Origin: Lysobacterales bacterium
GTDB lineage: Bacteria; Pseudomonadota; Gammaproteobacteria; Xanthomonadales; Xanthomonadaceae
DNA length: 64,000 nt
NCBI GenBank assembly: GCA_016718605.1
Contig: JADKCY010000002.1
Location: 434,001 to 498,000 of the forward strand
Direction: 5' to 3'
Below are positions 51,201 through 58,469 of this stretch, piece by piece (the first letter of the stretch is position 1; each line of letters opens with the position of its first letter). Under the pieces are notes generated by a model that searched no databases, was not told where the DNA came from, and saw nothing but the letters and a program-made list of their open reading frames with translations. A program made the translations under genes and the position numbers.

Positions 51201-53638
51201 GCGACAATTTGCTGCCAACGGTTTCTCTGTCCGACAAGTACGCGCAATGGCGAGAATTTGCTGCGCCGATTCGTGGATTGGGGCTCTTGGCCTTATCGAA
51301 GCGCGGCGCGGGGGTACTTCGCCTCACTGAGGCCCAAATGCTGGCGCATCCCGCCTTCCTGAACTACGCAAGCCATGCGCACGAGCATCCGCCGCTACGC
51401 GCACTCCTGTCCGTACCACTGCGAGATCACTCTGGGCGCTGTATGGGCTTTTTGCAGTTCTCCGACCCGATGGATCGAGATGAATTCATCGTCGACGACG
51501 AAACCATCGTCGTGCAATTTGCCCAAGTGATCGCCATCACCCTGGTGTGGCGCGGTTTGCTTGCTGAACTGCGTGCCACCCACGAGCGCTTGACTGAACA
51601 GGTTGAGGGTTTGACGCGCAGTCGTGCACTGCTGGCAAATGCCGAGCGCGTCGCAGGCCTCGGCACATGGGAGTTCGAATTCGGCGACATCTCCCACCCC
51701 GTCCTGCATGGCTCAGAACAGATGCAGCGTCTCGTTGAGCCCGCCAATGGCGTAATGAGCACGGTCAACGCCATGGCTCGCATCCATCCAGAGGATCTCG
51801 CCAAGGTGCGCGATGATTTCATTCTGGCTACCCAGGGAAAACTGAGCATCAACCACGACTTACGCCTATGCCGCGACGACCAAAGCTACATCTGGGTGCA
51901 TGCGCAGGCCGAACTGGTGCGCGACGAGCTCGGCAATCCGAGTCGACTGGTGGGCACGCTGCAGGACATTACGGAAATGCGGCAGGAACAGGAGATCGAG
52001 CACGAACGCGCCAACATCCTTCGCGCGGTGGCCAGCGGTCAAGCCCTGCAGGACACCGCCACGATGGTTATCCAGAGTTTCGAATCACGCTACCAGCGAC
52101 GGCACGCGATTCTGGTCACACATCCCGATGCCTCTCTGCCTATGGACCTCGTCGCACCGTCACTGCCCGGCGATTTTGCGCGCATCGCCCGGCCCTTCAT
52201 CGAAGGCTTGGTCAATAGTGCATCCGAGCAGGCGGCGCGCAACGCGGAACGCGTCATCGTCAGCGATATCCGTACCGATCATCGATTCCCACAGGCCAAC
52301 GCGGTGTTGGCCTCGTTGCAATTGCAGGCCTGCTGCGCAACCCCGGTGATTGGCCCCGATGGTCGCGTCTTGGGGGTCTTTACAGTCTATTACCACACCG
52401 CGCAAAGCCCGGACGCGCATGAACTGAAGGCCATTGATGCAGGCGTCGCGCTTCTGGTGATAGCCAGCAATGCTGCGCTCGCCCAACAGCGTCTTGAAGA
52501 AAGCCGTCAGCGCTTGCGTTCGCTGTTCACCCTGGTCCCCGACGCCGTGTTCGTCCTCGATACCCAGGGACAAATCGCTGACTGCAATCGAGCGGCACTG
52601 GAACTGATGCAATGCGATGCCGAGGCATTGCGAGGAAGCGCCATCGAAGCGCGGGTCCCCGAGCATGACCGACTCACCATGGATGACCATGTGACGCGCG
52701 CTGCCCTCGGCGAAACACTGCGATTTGACCATAGTGGACTGCGTCCCGACGGCAGTCGATTTGATGCGATTACCACGACGCTGCCTATCACCGTCAATGG
52801 CCAGACGGTGGGTGTGTATGCCGCGATGGTCGATGTCAGTGAACAGCGTGCTGCGCAAGCCGCCCTCAGCAGCGCACTACAAGACGTGCAGTCGCGCAAC
52901 CGCGAACTACAAGACTTCGCGTTTGTCGCTTCGCATGACCTGCAGGAACCGTTACGGAAAGTGCAAGCGTTTGGCGATCGCCTACGCACCCATCTCGGCG
53001 AGCAACTGGACACCGATTCCGCCGACTACATTGAGCGCATGCGCTCCGCCGCCGCACGCATGCAGGCGCTGATCAACGACCTGCTGGCCTACTCACGCGT
53101 CTCTCGCAATGCGCACGCGCCTGCACAAACAGACCTCAACCAGATCGCTCGGGAAGTGCTCAGCGATCTTGAAACCCGCATTGAATCCAGCCACGCGGTG
53201 ATCGACTTGCAGCCCTTGCCGACGCTGCGCGCCGATCCAATCCACATGCATCAGCTCTTGCAGAATCTGATCGGCAACTCGCTGAAGTTCTGCGCCAACG
53301 ATCGCCCACCGCGCGTCACCGTCCGTGCCGAGGCGTTTGAACGTGGCCAAGGTCAGCACAAGGAGCCGTGGATTCGCCTGTTGGTCGAAGACAATGGCAT
53401 CGGTTTCGATAACCGCTATCTCGACCGGATCTTCTCACCGTTCCAACGTCTGCATGGGCGCAGTCAATACGAAGGCTCCGGAATCGGTCTCGCGATCGTC
53501 CGAAAAATCGTCGAGCGCCACGGTGGGCAGATCCGCGCTGATGGCCGACCGGGTCTTGGGGCTGTTTTCGTCGTCGAACTGCCGGTGAACGCACAAACGC
53601 TTCCGAATGATGCGGCAGTCTGGGAGGATGCACGCTGA
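48272..53638 (+). CDS. giant membrane multi-PAS/GAF sensor histidine kinase
   Basis: This 1788-residue protein has about 11 N-terminal membrane helices (residues 20-425), then a periplasmic, CHASE-like segment (about 425-620) closed by a further helix (GTVLLAGMLLGGLVALALRL). The cytoplasmic order is PAS (676), PAS (796), GAF (930-1090), PAS (1123), GAF (1246-1410), PAS (1416), HisKA with FVASHDLQEPLRKVQAFGDR (His1555), and HATPase with NLIGNSLKFCAND, DNGIGF and GSGIGLAIVRKI. The H-box SHDLQEPLRK is that of cyanobacterial phytochrome-type kinases, which use small Rcp1-like regulators; one follows immediately. The signal sensed is unknown. Confidence 0.92.
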   Translation: MSAAPTPEFTPQATDTRPRNGLAWLGLLLSVAFGIFVGCRAGATLPDPVVAVAVALWCVAATWSLLRQNALLQTFSGIASTSASLSALICILLWSGAGVAGPDPLNGELQRLFVLIAATAGVPLLFQLQHRYRGRWAMASGIVLTLLGLMRFGTLLGALETRSIVPAMGDTVLILSLIALGLTYVRSALGADLGRNALARLGALVAAAALTVVAAARLFDLPSLLSNALVDQPTQLVVATALGCIVVGVLMHSSRRQIAKRVAALVALGLAMLMLLLHPSIINTLPAFGSALVTLTKIGGLESLGLSLATSISILASAFSLLLLEAESKHPLRALLAWACGLLVMLIATVAALGYLLGVDMFQHWGDSSALAPLIHAAEFSLGFSLMSLADGDTARGPRRSHWLPLGLGAVIMVVGVLGWQALLPDEERRVDFMTEALAQSMVKRVTDALQHYADLAEADPDNPMGLGSAASEVVIASGAGHAALQALLIRQSRYDAQRMLAALPAHTDSAALPPGHWHARTFEFDGNYFLWLSHPLQQDQAAYTAILQLDTLLDFAITPAPSGYSLEVTSDQRIIKQFSAALAQDARWGRQAIAQWGGLQWSVRLTPTPDTLGLMTSRLPGTVLLAGMLLGGLVALALRLAFISGERAHAAELVSAGLRREVDARLATERALERSLDEIGLILSSITDGFVFLDRNLAFTYANDRAGRLLGDEPDHLTGLGIIDIWPELGVDGSEVLLRQALEGQTTTSFESNTHRENRWLDVRAYSHPEGLALFIRDVTQERLSAQQLALSEEFLRHAQRLAKVGSWRVETLRDHWLWSDQLYRILGIDGAAAPSLMLILDRTHVDDRAELQAGFNRLAQAGEPLAMEHRLQLVDGRILQVQSRAEAARDTTGRIVALSGTLQDITVHKAQAQALAQALERAERHARQLRALNRVSLMASSHMGDAGLLQQLLDEIRDAVGTHLASLHLLPTEESDNLLPTVSLSDKYAQWREFAAPIRGLGLLALSKRGAGVLRLTEAQMLAHPAFLNYASHAHEHPPLRALLSVPLRDHSGRCMGFLQFSDPMDRDEFIVDDETIVVQFAQVIAITLVWRGLLAELRATHERLTEQVEGLTRSRALLANAERVAGLGTWEFEFGDISHPVLHGSEQMQRLVEPANGVMSTVNAMARIHPEDLAKVRDDFILATQGKLSINHDLRLCRDDQSYIWVHAQAELVRDELGNPSRLVGTLQDITEMRQEQEIEHERANILRAVASGQALQDTATMVIQSFESRYQRRHAILVTHPDASLPMDLVAPSLPGDFARIARPFIEGLVNSASEQAARNAERVIVSDIRTDHRFPQANAVLASLQLQACCATPVIGPDGRVLGVFTVYYHTAQSPDAHELKAIDAGVALLVIASNAALAQQRLEESRQRLRSLFTLVPDAVFVLDTQGQIADCNRAALELMQCDAEALRGSAIEARVPEHDRLTMDDHVTRAALGETLRFDHSGLRPDGSRFDAITTTLPITVNGQTVGVYAAMVDVSEQRAAQAALSSALQDVQSRNRELQDFAFVASHDLQEPLRKVQAFGDRLRTHLGEQLDTDSADYIERMRSAAARMQALINDLLAYSRVSRNAHAPAQTDLNQIAREVLSDLETRIESSHAVIDLQPLPTLRADPIHMHQLLQNLIGNSLKFCANDRPPRVTVRAEAFERGQGQHKEPWIRLLVEDNGIGFDNRYLDRIFSPFQRLHGRSQYEGSGIGLAIVRKIVERHGGQIRADGRPGLGAVFVVELPVNAQTLPNDAAVWEDAR

Positions 53639-53639
53639 C

Positions 53640-54086
53640 ATGCGAACCCATCCTGATGCCCCCACCTTGCTGATTGCCGAAGACGACAGCGATGACCGTC
53701 GTCTGATCGCTGACGCCTTTGCTGCCATCGGCGTATTCGATGCACTTCGCTTCGTCGGGGATGGCGCTGCAGTGCTCGACTATCTTCGCCATCGCGGAGA
53801 ATTCAGCAATCGCGCACTTTATCCGCGCCCACGGGTGGTCATTCTGGATCTCAACATGCCGCGCATGGATGGCCGCGAGGTACTGCGCGAAATGCGCGCA
53901 GACGCGGCATTGCGCGACCTGCCCGTGCTCGTGCTGACCACATCCTCTGCGGTCGAAGACGAACAGCATGTGCGTGCCTGCGGTGCCGATGGCTACCTCG
54001 TCAAACCGGTTTCGTTCGGTGCCTTGGTCAGCATGGTCACTGGTATCCAACAGCGCTGGCTGCACCTGCCGGAGCCGCTGTCATGA
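53640..54086 (+). CDS. single-domain response regulator, Rcp1-like
   Basis: The 148-residue receiver has the acidic pocket IAEDDSDD, phosphoacceptor Asp70 in VVILDLNMPRMDG, Thr/Ser in VLTTSS and Lys in YLVKPVS. It has no output domain. The long alpha2-beta3 insert (HRGEFSNRALYPRPR) is typical of Rcp1 regulators paired with phytochrome-like kinases. It lies one base after the kinase stop and overlaps the next gene by four bases, so it is a shuttle inside the same operon. An ATG at 53628 is an alternative start. Confidence 0.9.
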   Translation: MRTHPDAPTLLIAEDDSDDRRLIADAFAAIGVFDALRFVGDGAAVLDYLRHRGEFSNRALYPRPRVVILDLNMPRMDGREVLREMRADAALRDLPVLVLTTSSAVEDEQHVRACGADGYLVKPVSFGALVSMVTGIQQRWLHLPEPLS

Positions 54087-56950
54087 CCCCAACCTTTCGT
54101 GACAGTTTGCGGGTGCTACTGGTTGAAGACGATGAGGACGATGTCATTCTCACCAGTGCGCTGTTCCGTGAGGTTGAAGAGTTTGATACGGAGTTGCTCT
54201 GGGCCAACACGTTCGAGGGCGGGCTCGCCTATCTCGGCAGTGAGAAATTCGACATCGTTCTGGTCGATTACCGGATTGGCGCCGATACCGGCATCACTTG
54301 GATTGAAGAAGCGCATCGGCGCGGACACGGCACACCGATCATCGTACTTACCGGCCAAGGCAGTCGCGAAGTCGATGAACTGGCGATGCAGGCTGGCGCT
54401 GCGGACTACCTGGTTAAGCATGGCCTCAACGCGGAACGGCTCGGACGCAGCGTGCGCTATGCCATTGACCGCGCGGAAGGTCTGCAACAACTCGAAGCCA
54501 GTGAACTGCGCTATCGCCTGCTGTTCGAGCGTAGTCCAATGCCAATGTGGGTGTCCGACGTCGAGACACTTCAGTTTCTGGCCGTCAATGACGCGGCAAT
54601 CTCGCACTATGGCTACTCGCGGCAGGAGTTCCTGCAGATGACCGCCGTCGACGTCCGGCCAAAAGAGGACGTGCCGCGGTTTCTCGAGTACCTCCGTAAC
54701 AAACCGCCCGATCAGCCTATACAGGGTCGCGCACGCCACCAGTGCAAGGATGGGCGGATCATCATTGTCGAGACCAAAGCGGACGCCATCGTGTTCGAAG
54801 GTCGTCCCGCGCGCTTGGTGCTGATCAACGACATCAGCGCGAAAGTCGCTGCGGAAGACGAAGCGCGGCTGTTTGCACGTGCGTTCGAGTCCAGTAAAAG
54901 CGGCATGCTGATTGCGGACGCGCTCAACCCCGCCTTGCCAGCGATCTACGTCAATCCCGCGTTTGTCCGCATGAGCGGCTACGCCGAAGAAGAGATCCTC
55001 GGCCGTGACCTCACCTTTCTGCAAGGTGACGACCATGAGCAGGAGGCGCTGGACACGATTCGACGCACCTTGTCGACCCACACCGAGTGTGAAGTGGTGG
55101 TCCGCAACTACCGCAAAGACGGTGCGCTGTTCTGGAACCAATTGTCGTTGGCACCCGTGCGTGACATCAACGGCACGGTGACCCACTACATCGGTGTGTC
55201 CACCGATTTGACCGACCGCCGACGTCATGAGGCAGAAGTCGCATTTCTGGCACGACACGATCCGGTGACCGGCTTGGCACGTTTCGTTGAGCCTGAAGAC
55301 GCGCTGGGTCCATTGATGGATGAAGCCAGACAACTGGATGAACAGTTGGCGGTCTGGTGCATTGATATTGATCGCTTTCAGGCGGTCAACGAAAGTGTGG
55401 GTTATCGCGCCGGCGACGAAGTACTGCGTTTGCTGGCGTCGCGCGTGCGCTATGTCACCGGCACCTCAGGCCGCCTTTGGCGCATGACCAGCGATGAGTT
55501 TGTACTCGCCATGCGTTTCGTACCCGGCACTTTGCAACCCGCTGACATCGCCGAGCAGATTCGCGAGACGCTGGAAGTCCCTGTCCCGATTGCCGGATCG
55601 CAGTTGTTTCTGTCCGGTTCGATTGGCGTGGCCACCACGCCGCACAACGCGGACAACGCGACCGAGCTGTTCCAATGTGCCGAGTCGGCGATGTATCGCG
55701 CCAAGCGCAATGGTCGCAACTCGATCATGGTCTCGACCCAATCTCAGGCCGATGAACTGCGCGAACGCATGGAATTGGGAAGTCGCTTGAAAAGCGCCAT
55801 CCGTGATGACGAGTTCGTGCTGTATTTTCAACCGCAGGTCAGTGGCCATGACGGGCGCATTGTCGGTATGGAAGCGCTGGTGCGCTGGCAAACAGCCGAT
55901 CGTGGCCTCATCGCCCCTGGCCGCTTCATCCATGTCGCCGAAGAGCTTGGCAGCATTGTCGATCTGGGTCGATGGGTTTTGCGCGAGGCCTGTCAGCAGG
56001 CAAAACGCTGGCTGCAACAGGGCTTCAATGACTTGCGTGTCGCAGTCAACGTGTCGGCATTGCAACTGCATCGCGCGTCCTTTGTGGATGAAGTGTGCGA
56101 TGCGATCGAGAGCCATGCGATTCCCGCCGCCATGCTGGAAATCGAGATCACGGAATCCGCCATCATGGAAAACGTGGCGCGCGCGGTGGAGATTCTCTCC
56201 GCGCTGAAGGCGCTCGGAATTCAGATTGCGCTGGACGACTTTGGCGTCGGCTATTCCTGCCTGAGTCAGCTCAAACGTTTTCCAATCGATCGCTTGAAGA
56301 TTGACCAGAGCTTTGTCAGCGACGTTGCCACCGGCAGTGGCGAAGCCGCCATCTCGCGCGCGATCACTGCAATGGGCCACGAGTTGCACATGAAGGTCAT
56401 CGCCGAAGGCGTGGAGACCGAAGCGCAGCTCGGCTATCTGATGCGCAACCATTGCGACGAGTTTCAGGGCTTCCTGTTCAGCGCTCCGGTCCCCGTGGAG
56501 CAAGCGACAGAAATGCTACGCAAGCGTTACGTCGAGGCGCGCGTCCTCACACAAGCGCGCCCGAAGCGCGAACTTCTGCTGGTCGATGACGAGGAAAACG
56601 TGTTGCGTGCCTTGGTGCGTGTACTGCGTCGCGACGGCTACACCATCCACACTGCACTGAATGCCGAGCAGGGTTTCGATATCCTGGCCAGAAACCGAAT
56701 TCAGGTGATTGTCTCGGACCAACGCATGCCTGGTAGCAGTGGCACTGAATTCCTTAGTAAAGTCAAAGACATGTACCCAGACACCATGCGTCTGATCCTG
56801 TCCGGGTATACCGATTTGGCGACGTTGACCAATGCGATCAATCGCGGTTCGATCTACAAGTTCCTGACCAAGCCTTGGGACGACGAGGATTTGCGCGAAC
56901 AGGTGATGGAAGCCTTCCGCAGCGCCGAGTCGCGCAGTCAGGCGATCTGA
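54083..56950 (+). CDS. REC-PAS-LOV-like-GGDEF-EAL-REC c-di-GMP signalling protein
   Basis: This 955-residue protein has REC1 (Asp62 in IVLVDYRIG), a PAS domain (145-255), and a LOV-like PAS (265-385). A degenerate GGDEF follows (390-555; TSDEF at 469-473). The EAL domain (565-815) has EAL 597-599, NVSALQL, EITES, DDFGVGYS, LKIDQSF and EGVE. REC2 (830-950) has Asp879. The LOV-like core is close to true LOV (NPAFVRMSGYAEEEILGR, NYRKDGALFWNQLSLAPV), but the photoactive Cys is Leu310. The EAL catalytic residues look complete and the GGDEF does not, so the protein is predicted to degrade c-di-GMP under control of two phosphorylation sites. Confidence 0.9.
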   Translation: MTPTFRDSLRVLLVEDDEDDVILTSALFREVEEFDTELLWANTFEGGLAYLGSEKFDIVLVDYRIGADTGITWIEEAHRRGHGTPIIVLTGQGSREVDELAMQAGAADYLVKHGLNAERLGRSVRYAIDRAEGLQQLEASELRYRLLFERSPMPMWVSDVETLQFLAVNDAAISHYGYSRQEFLQMTAVDVRPKEDVPRFLEYLRNKPPDQPIQGRARHQCKDGRIIIVETKADAIVFEGRPARLVLINDISAKVAAEDEARLFARAFESSKSGMLIADALNPALPAIYVNPAFVRMSGYAEEEILGRDLTFLQGDDHEQEALDTIRRTLSTHTECEVVVRNYRKDGALFWNQLSLAPVRDINGTVTHYIGVSTDLTDRRRHEAEVAFLARHDPVTGLARFVEPEDALGPLMDEARQLDEQLAVWCIDIDRFQAVNESVGYRAGDEVLRLLASRVRYVTGTSGRLWRMTSDEFVLAMRFVPGTLQPADIAEQIRETLEVPVPIAGSQLFLSGSIGVATTPHNADNATELFQCAESAMYRAKRNGRNSIMVSTQSQADELRERMELGSRLKSAIRDDEFVLYFQPQVSGHDGRIVGMEALVRWQTADRGLIAPGRFIHVAEELGSIVDLGRWVLREACQQAKRWLQQGFNDLRVAVNVSALQLHRASFVDEVCDAIESHAIPAAMLEIEITESAIMENVARAVEILSALKALGIQIALDDFGVGYSCLSQLKRFPIDRLKIDQSFVSDVATGSGEAAISRAITAMGHELHMKVIAEGVETEAQLGYLMRNHCDEFQGFLFSAPVPVEQATEMLRKRYVEARVLTQARPKRELLLVDDEENVLRALVRVLRRDGYTIHTALNAEQGFDILARNRIQVIVSDQRMPGSSGTEFLSKVKDMYPDTMRLILSGYTDLATLTNAINRGSIYKFLTKPWDDEDLREQVMEAFRSAESRSQAI

Positions 56951-56961
56951 ACTGACCCAAC

Positions 56962-57240
56962 CTACTCGCCGCTGATGCGGCCGATCGCACAGCTCACGAA
57001 AGACTTGGCGCCGGCCGCAAGGGCAGCGATACCCTCGACACTGCCCCTTTCGGGGTAGCCTAGGGCCAGCAAACGCGAGGCAACGAGCGCGCGCGAGGCG
57101 GGATCGGATTCGAACGACAATCCCCCCGAGGCGACATCCAGTTCTACTGCGGTAACGCCTTCGATTTCGGCCAGCGCACGGCGAATGCTGTTGCCACAGC
57201 CACCGCATTTGACATTGGCAAGTTCCAGTTGATGTTGCAC
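56962..57240 (-). CDS. heavy-metal-associated (HMA) domain protein
   Basis: The 92-residue protein has one HMA domain (LELANVKCGGCGNSIRRALA, then VTAVELDVASGGLSFE), with metal-binding Cys in KCGGC rather than the usual GMTCxxC. A C-terminal extension ends in CAIGRISGE. The GTG at 57240 has AGGGG at good spacing and is preferred over the TTG at 57246. It could be a small copper or zinc chaperone; no metal ATPase is adjacent. It is convergent with the signalling operon. Confidence 0.75.
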   Translation of the reverse strand: MQHQLELANVKCGGCGNSIRRALAEIEGVTAVELDVASGGLSFESDPASRALVASRLLALGYPERGSVEGIAALAAGAKSFVSCAIGRISGE

Positions 57241-57270
57241 GCTCAACCCCTACCGACACATTGCCCGCAA

Positions 57271-58467
57271 TTATCGCAGGAACGAGAACAGGTTCGAGCC
57301 CTGCACCGTGACAAACGTCTGTTGCGCGGCCTGCAGCGTCGTAAGTTGTTGGGTCAAGCGACTGGCGGCCTCTGCATAATCCAGATCCCGCAACTCGGAG
57401 AGCGTGGTCTTGAGTTGCAATGACTGCGCGGAGCGTTCATCGGCCGTCTGCGCCAAGGTGTTCATGCGCGCACCAATCGAGCTGCGTGCATCGATGATCG
57501 CGCCATCCGCCTGACCCAGATCCTCCAGAGCGGCATACACCAGATTCTGTTGCGCGACGCGTTGCGTTTGCGTCAGCCCAGGTGATTCCAGCGCGGTGAT
57601 CACGCTTTGTACGGTGGCAAACACATCCTGATTCGGTGCGGGCGTGATGCTGAAGTTGTCGCCGTTGGAGGGACTTCCTCGCAAGCTGACCTGCACGCCG
57701 AGGAAACTCACTGTGGCTGGATCTCCGTAGCTACCGGTCGCCACTACCGTCGATGTCGAGTCGGTGACCTCATAACCGCCCGCACCATCAAATGTCAGGG
57801 TCAAATTTTGACCCGTGTAGGCTGGCGAACCGGCCAAACTGGTCGCCGTCAGCAAGGCCGTACCAGAGTTGCCCGGATTGGCACGTGCCGCAAAGCTGCC
57901 ATTGCCACTGCGAATCCGCATGAAGATCTCACTGCCCGGATCCACGTCCGCCAGTGCTTGCGACGGCGAGATATCCACAGTGCGGCGCATCTGATCACCG
58001 GAATACACCACGCCGGCGCTATTCGCCGCAAAGGGCGCTGTCCCACTGCGACTGCCCGCGAACAGATAGTTGCCCTGCCCGTCACCGGTATTGGCAAGCG
58101 CGATCAGCGCGTCGTACTCCTGTCGCAACTCGGCGACGATGGCGCCGCGGGATTCATTGTTCTGTGTCGCATTGGCACCCTGCAAAGCCAGCTCACGCAC
58201 CCGCACCAGACGGTCGGAAAACGAATCCAGTGCGCCCTCGGCCATGCCATAGCGATGATCGAGTTGCGCGGCATTGGTATCGAACCTCGCCAACTCGGCG
58301 TCCGCTCGGTCCAACATGATGGAAATACCTGCCGCCACCGGGTTTTCCGCGGCGGTGGTGAAACTGCGCCCGGTCGACATCTGCATTTGTGTGCGCAGTA
58401 GCTCGGCCTGACGTGCCAGCATGGCATTGAGACTCTGGGTGAAGCTGCCGTTGCTCGAAATACGCAT
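57271..58467 (-). CDS. flgL: flagellar hook-associated protein 3 (hook-filament junction)
   Basis: The 398-residue protein starts MRISSNGSFTQSLNAMLARQ and carries flagellin-like termini: N-terminal ELLRTQMQMSTGRSF helices and a C-terminal heptad helix (SLQLKTTLSELRDLDYAEAA, SRLTQQLTTLQAAQQTFVTV). It caps the hook with FlgK before the filament forms. Last gene of the visible flg run; two bases separate it from flgK. Confidence 0.95.
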   Translation of the reverse strand: MRISSNGSFTQSLNAMLARQAELLRTQMQMSTGRSFTTAAENPVAAGISIMLDRADAELARFDTNAAQLDHRYGMAEGALDSFSDRLVRVRELALQGANATQNNESRGAIVAELRQEYDALIALANTGDGQGNYLFAGSRSGTAPFAANSAGVVYSGDQMRRTVDISPSQALADVDPGSEIFMRIRSGNGSFAARANPGNSGTALLTATSLAGSPAYTGQNLTLTFDGAGGYEVTDSTSTVVATGSYGDPATVSFLGVQVSLRGSPSNGDNFSITPAPNQDVFATVQSVITALESPGLTQTQRVAQQNLVYAALEDLGQADGAIIDARSSIGARMNTLAQTADERSAQSLQLKTTLSELRDLDYAEAASRLTQQLTTLQAAQQTFVTVQGSNLFSFLR

Positions 58468-58469
58468 GA

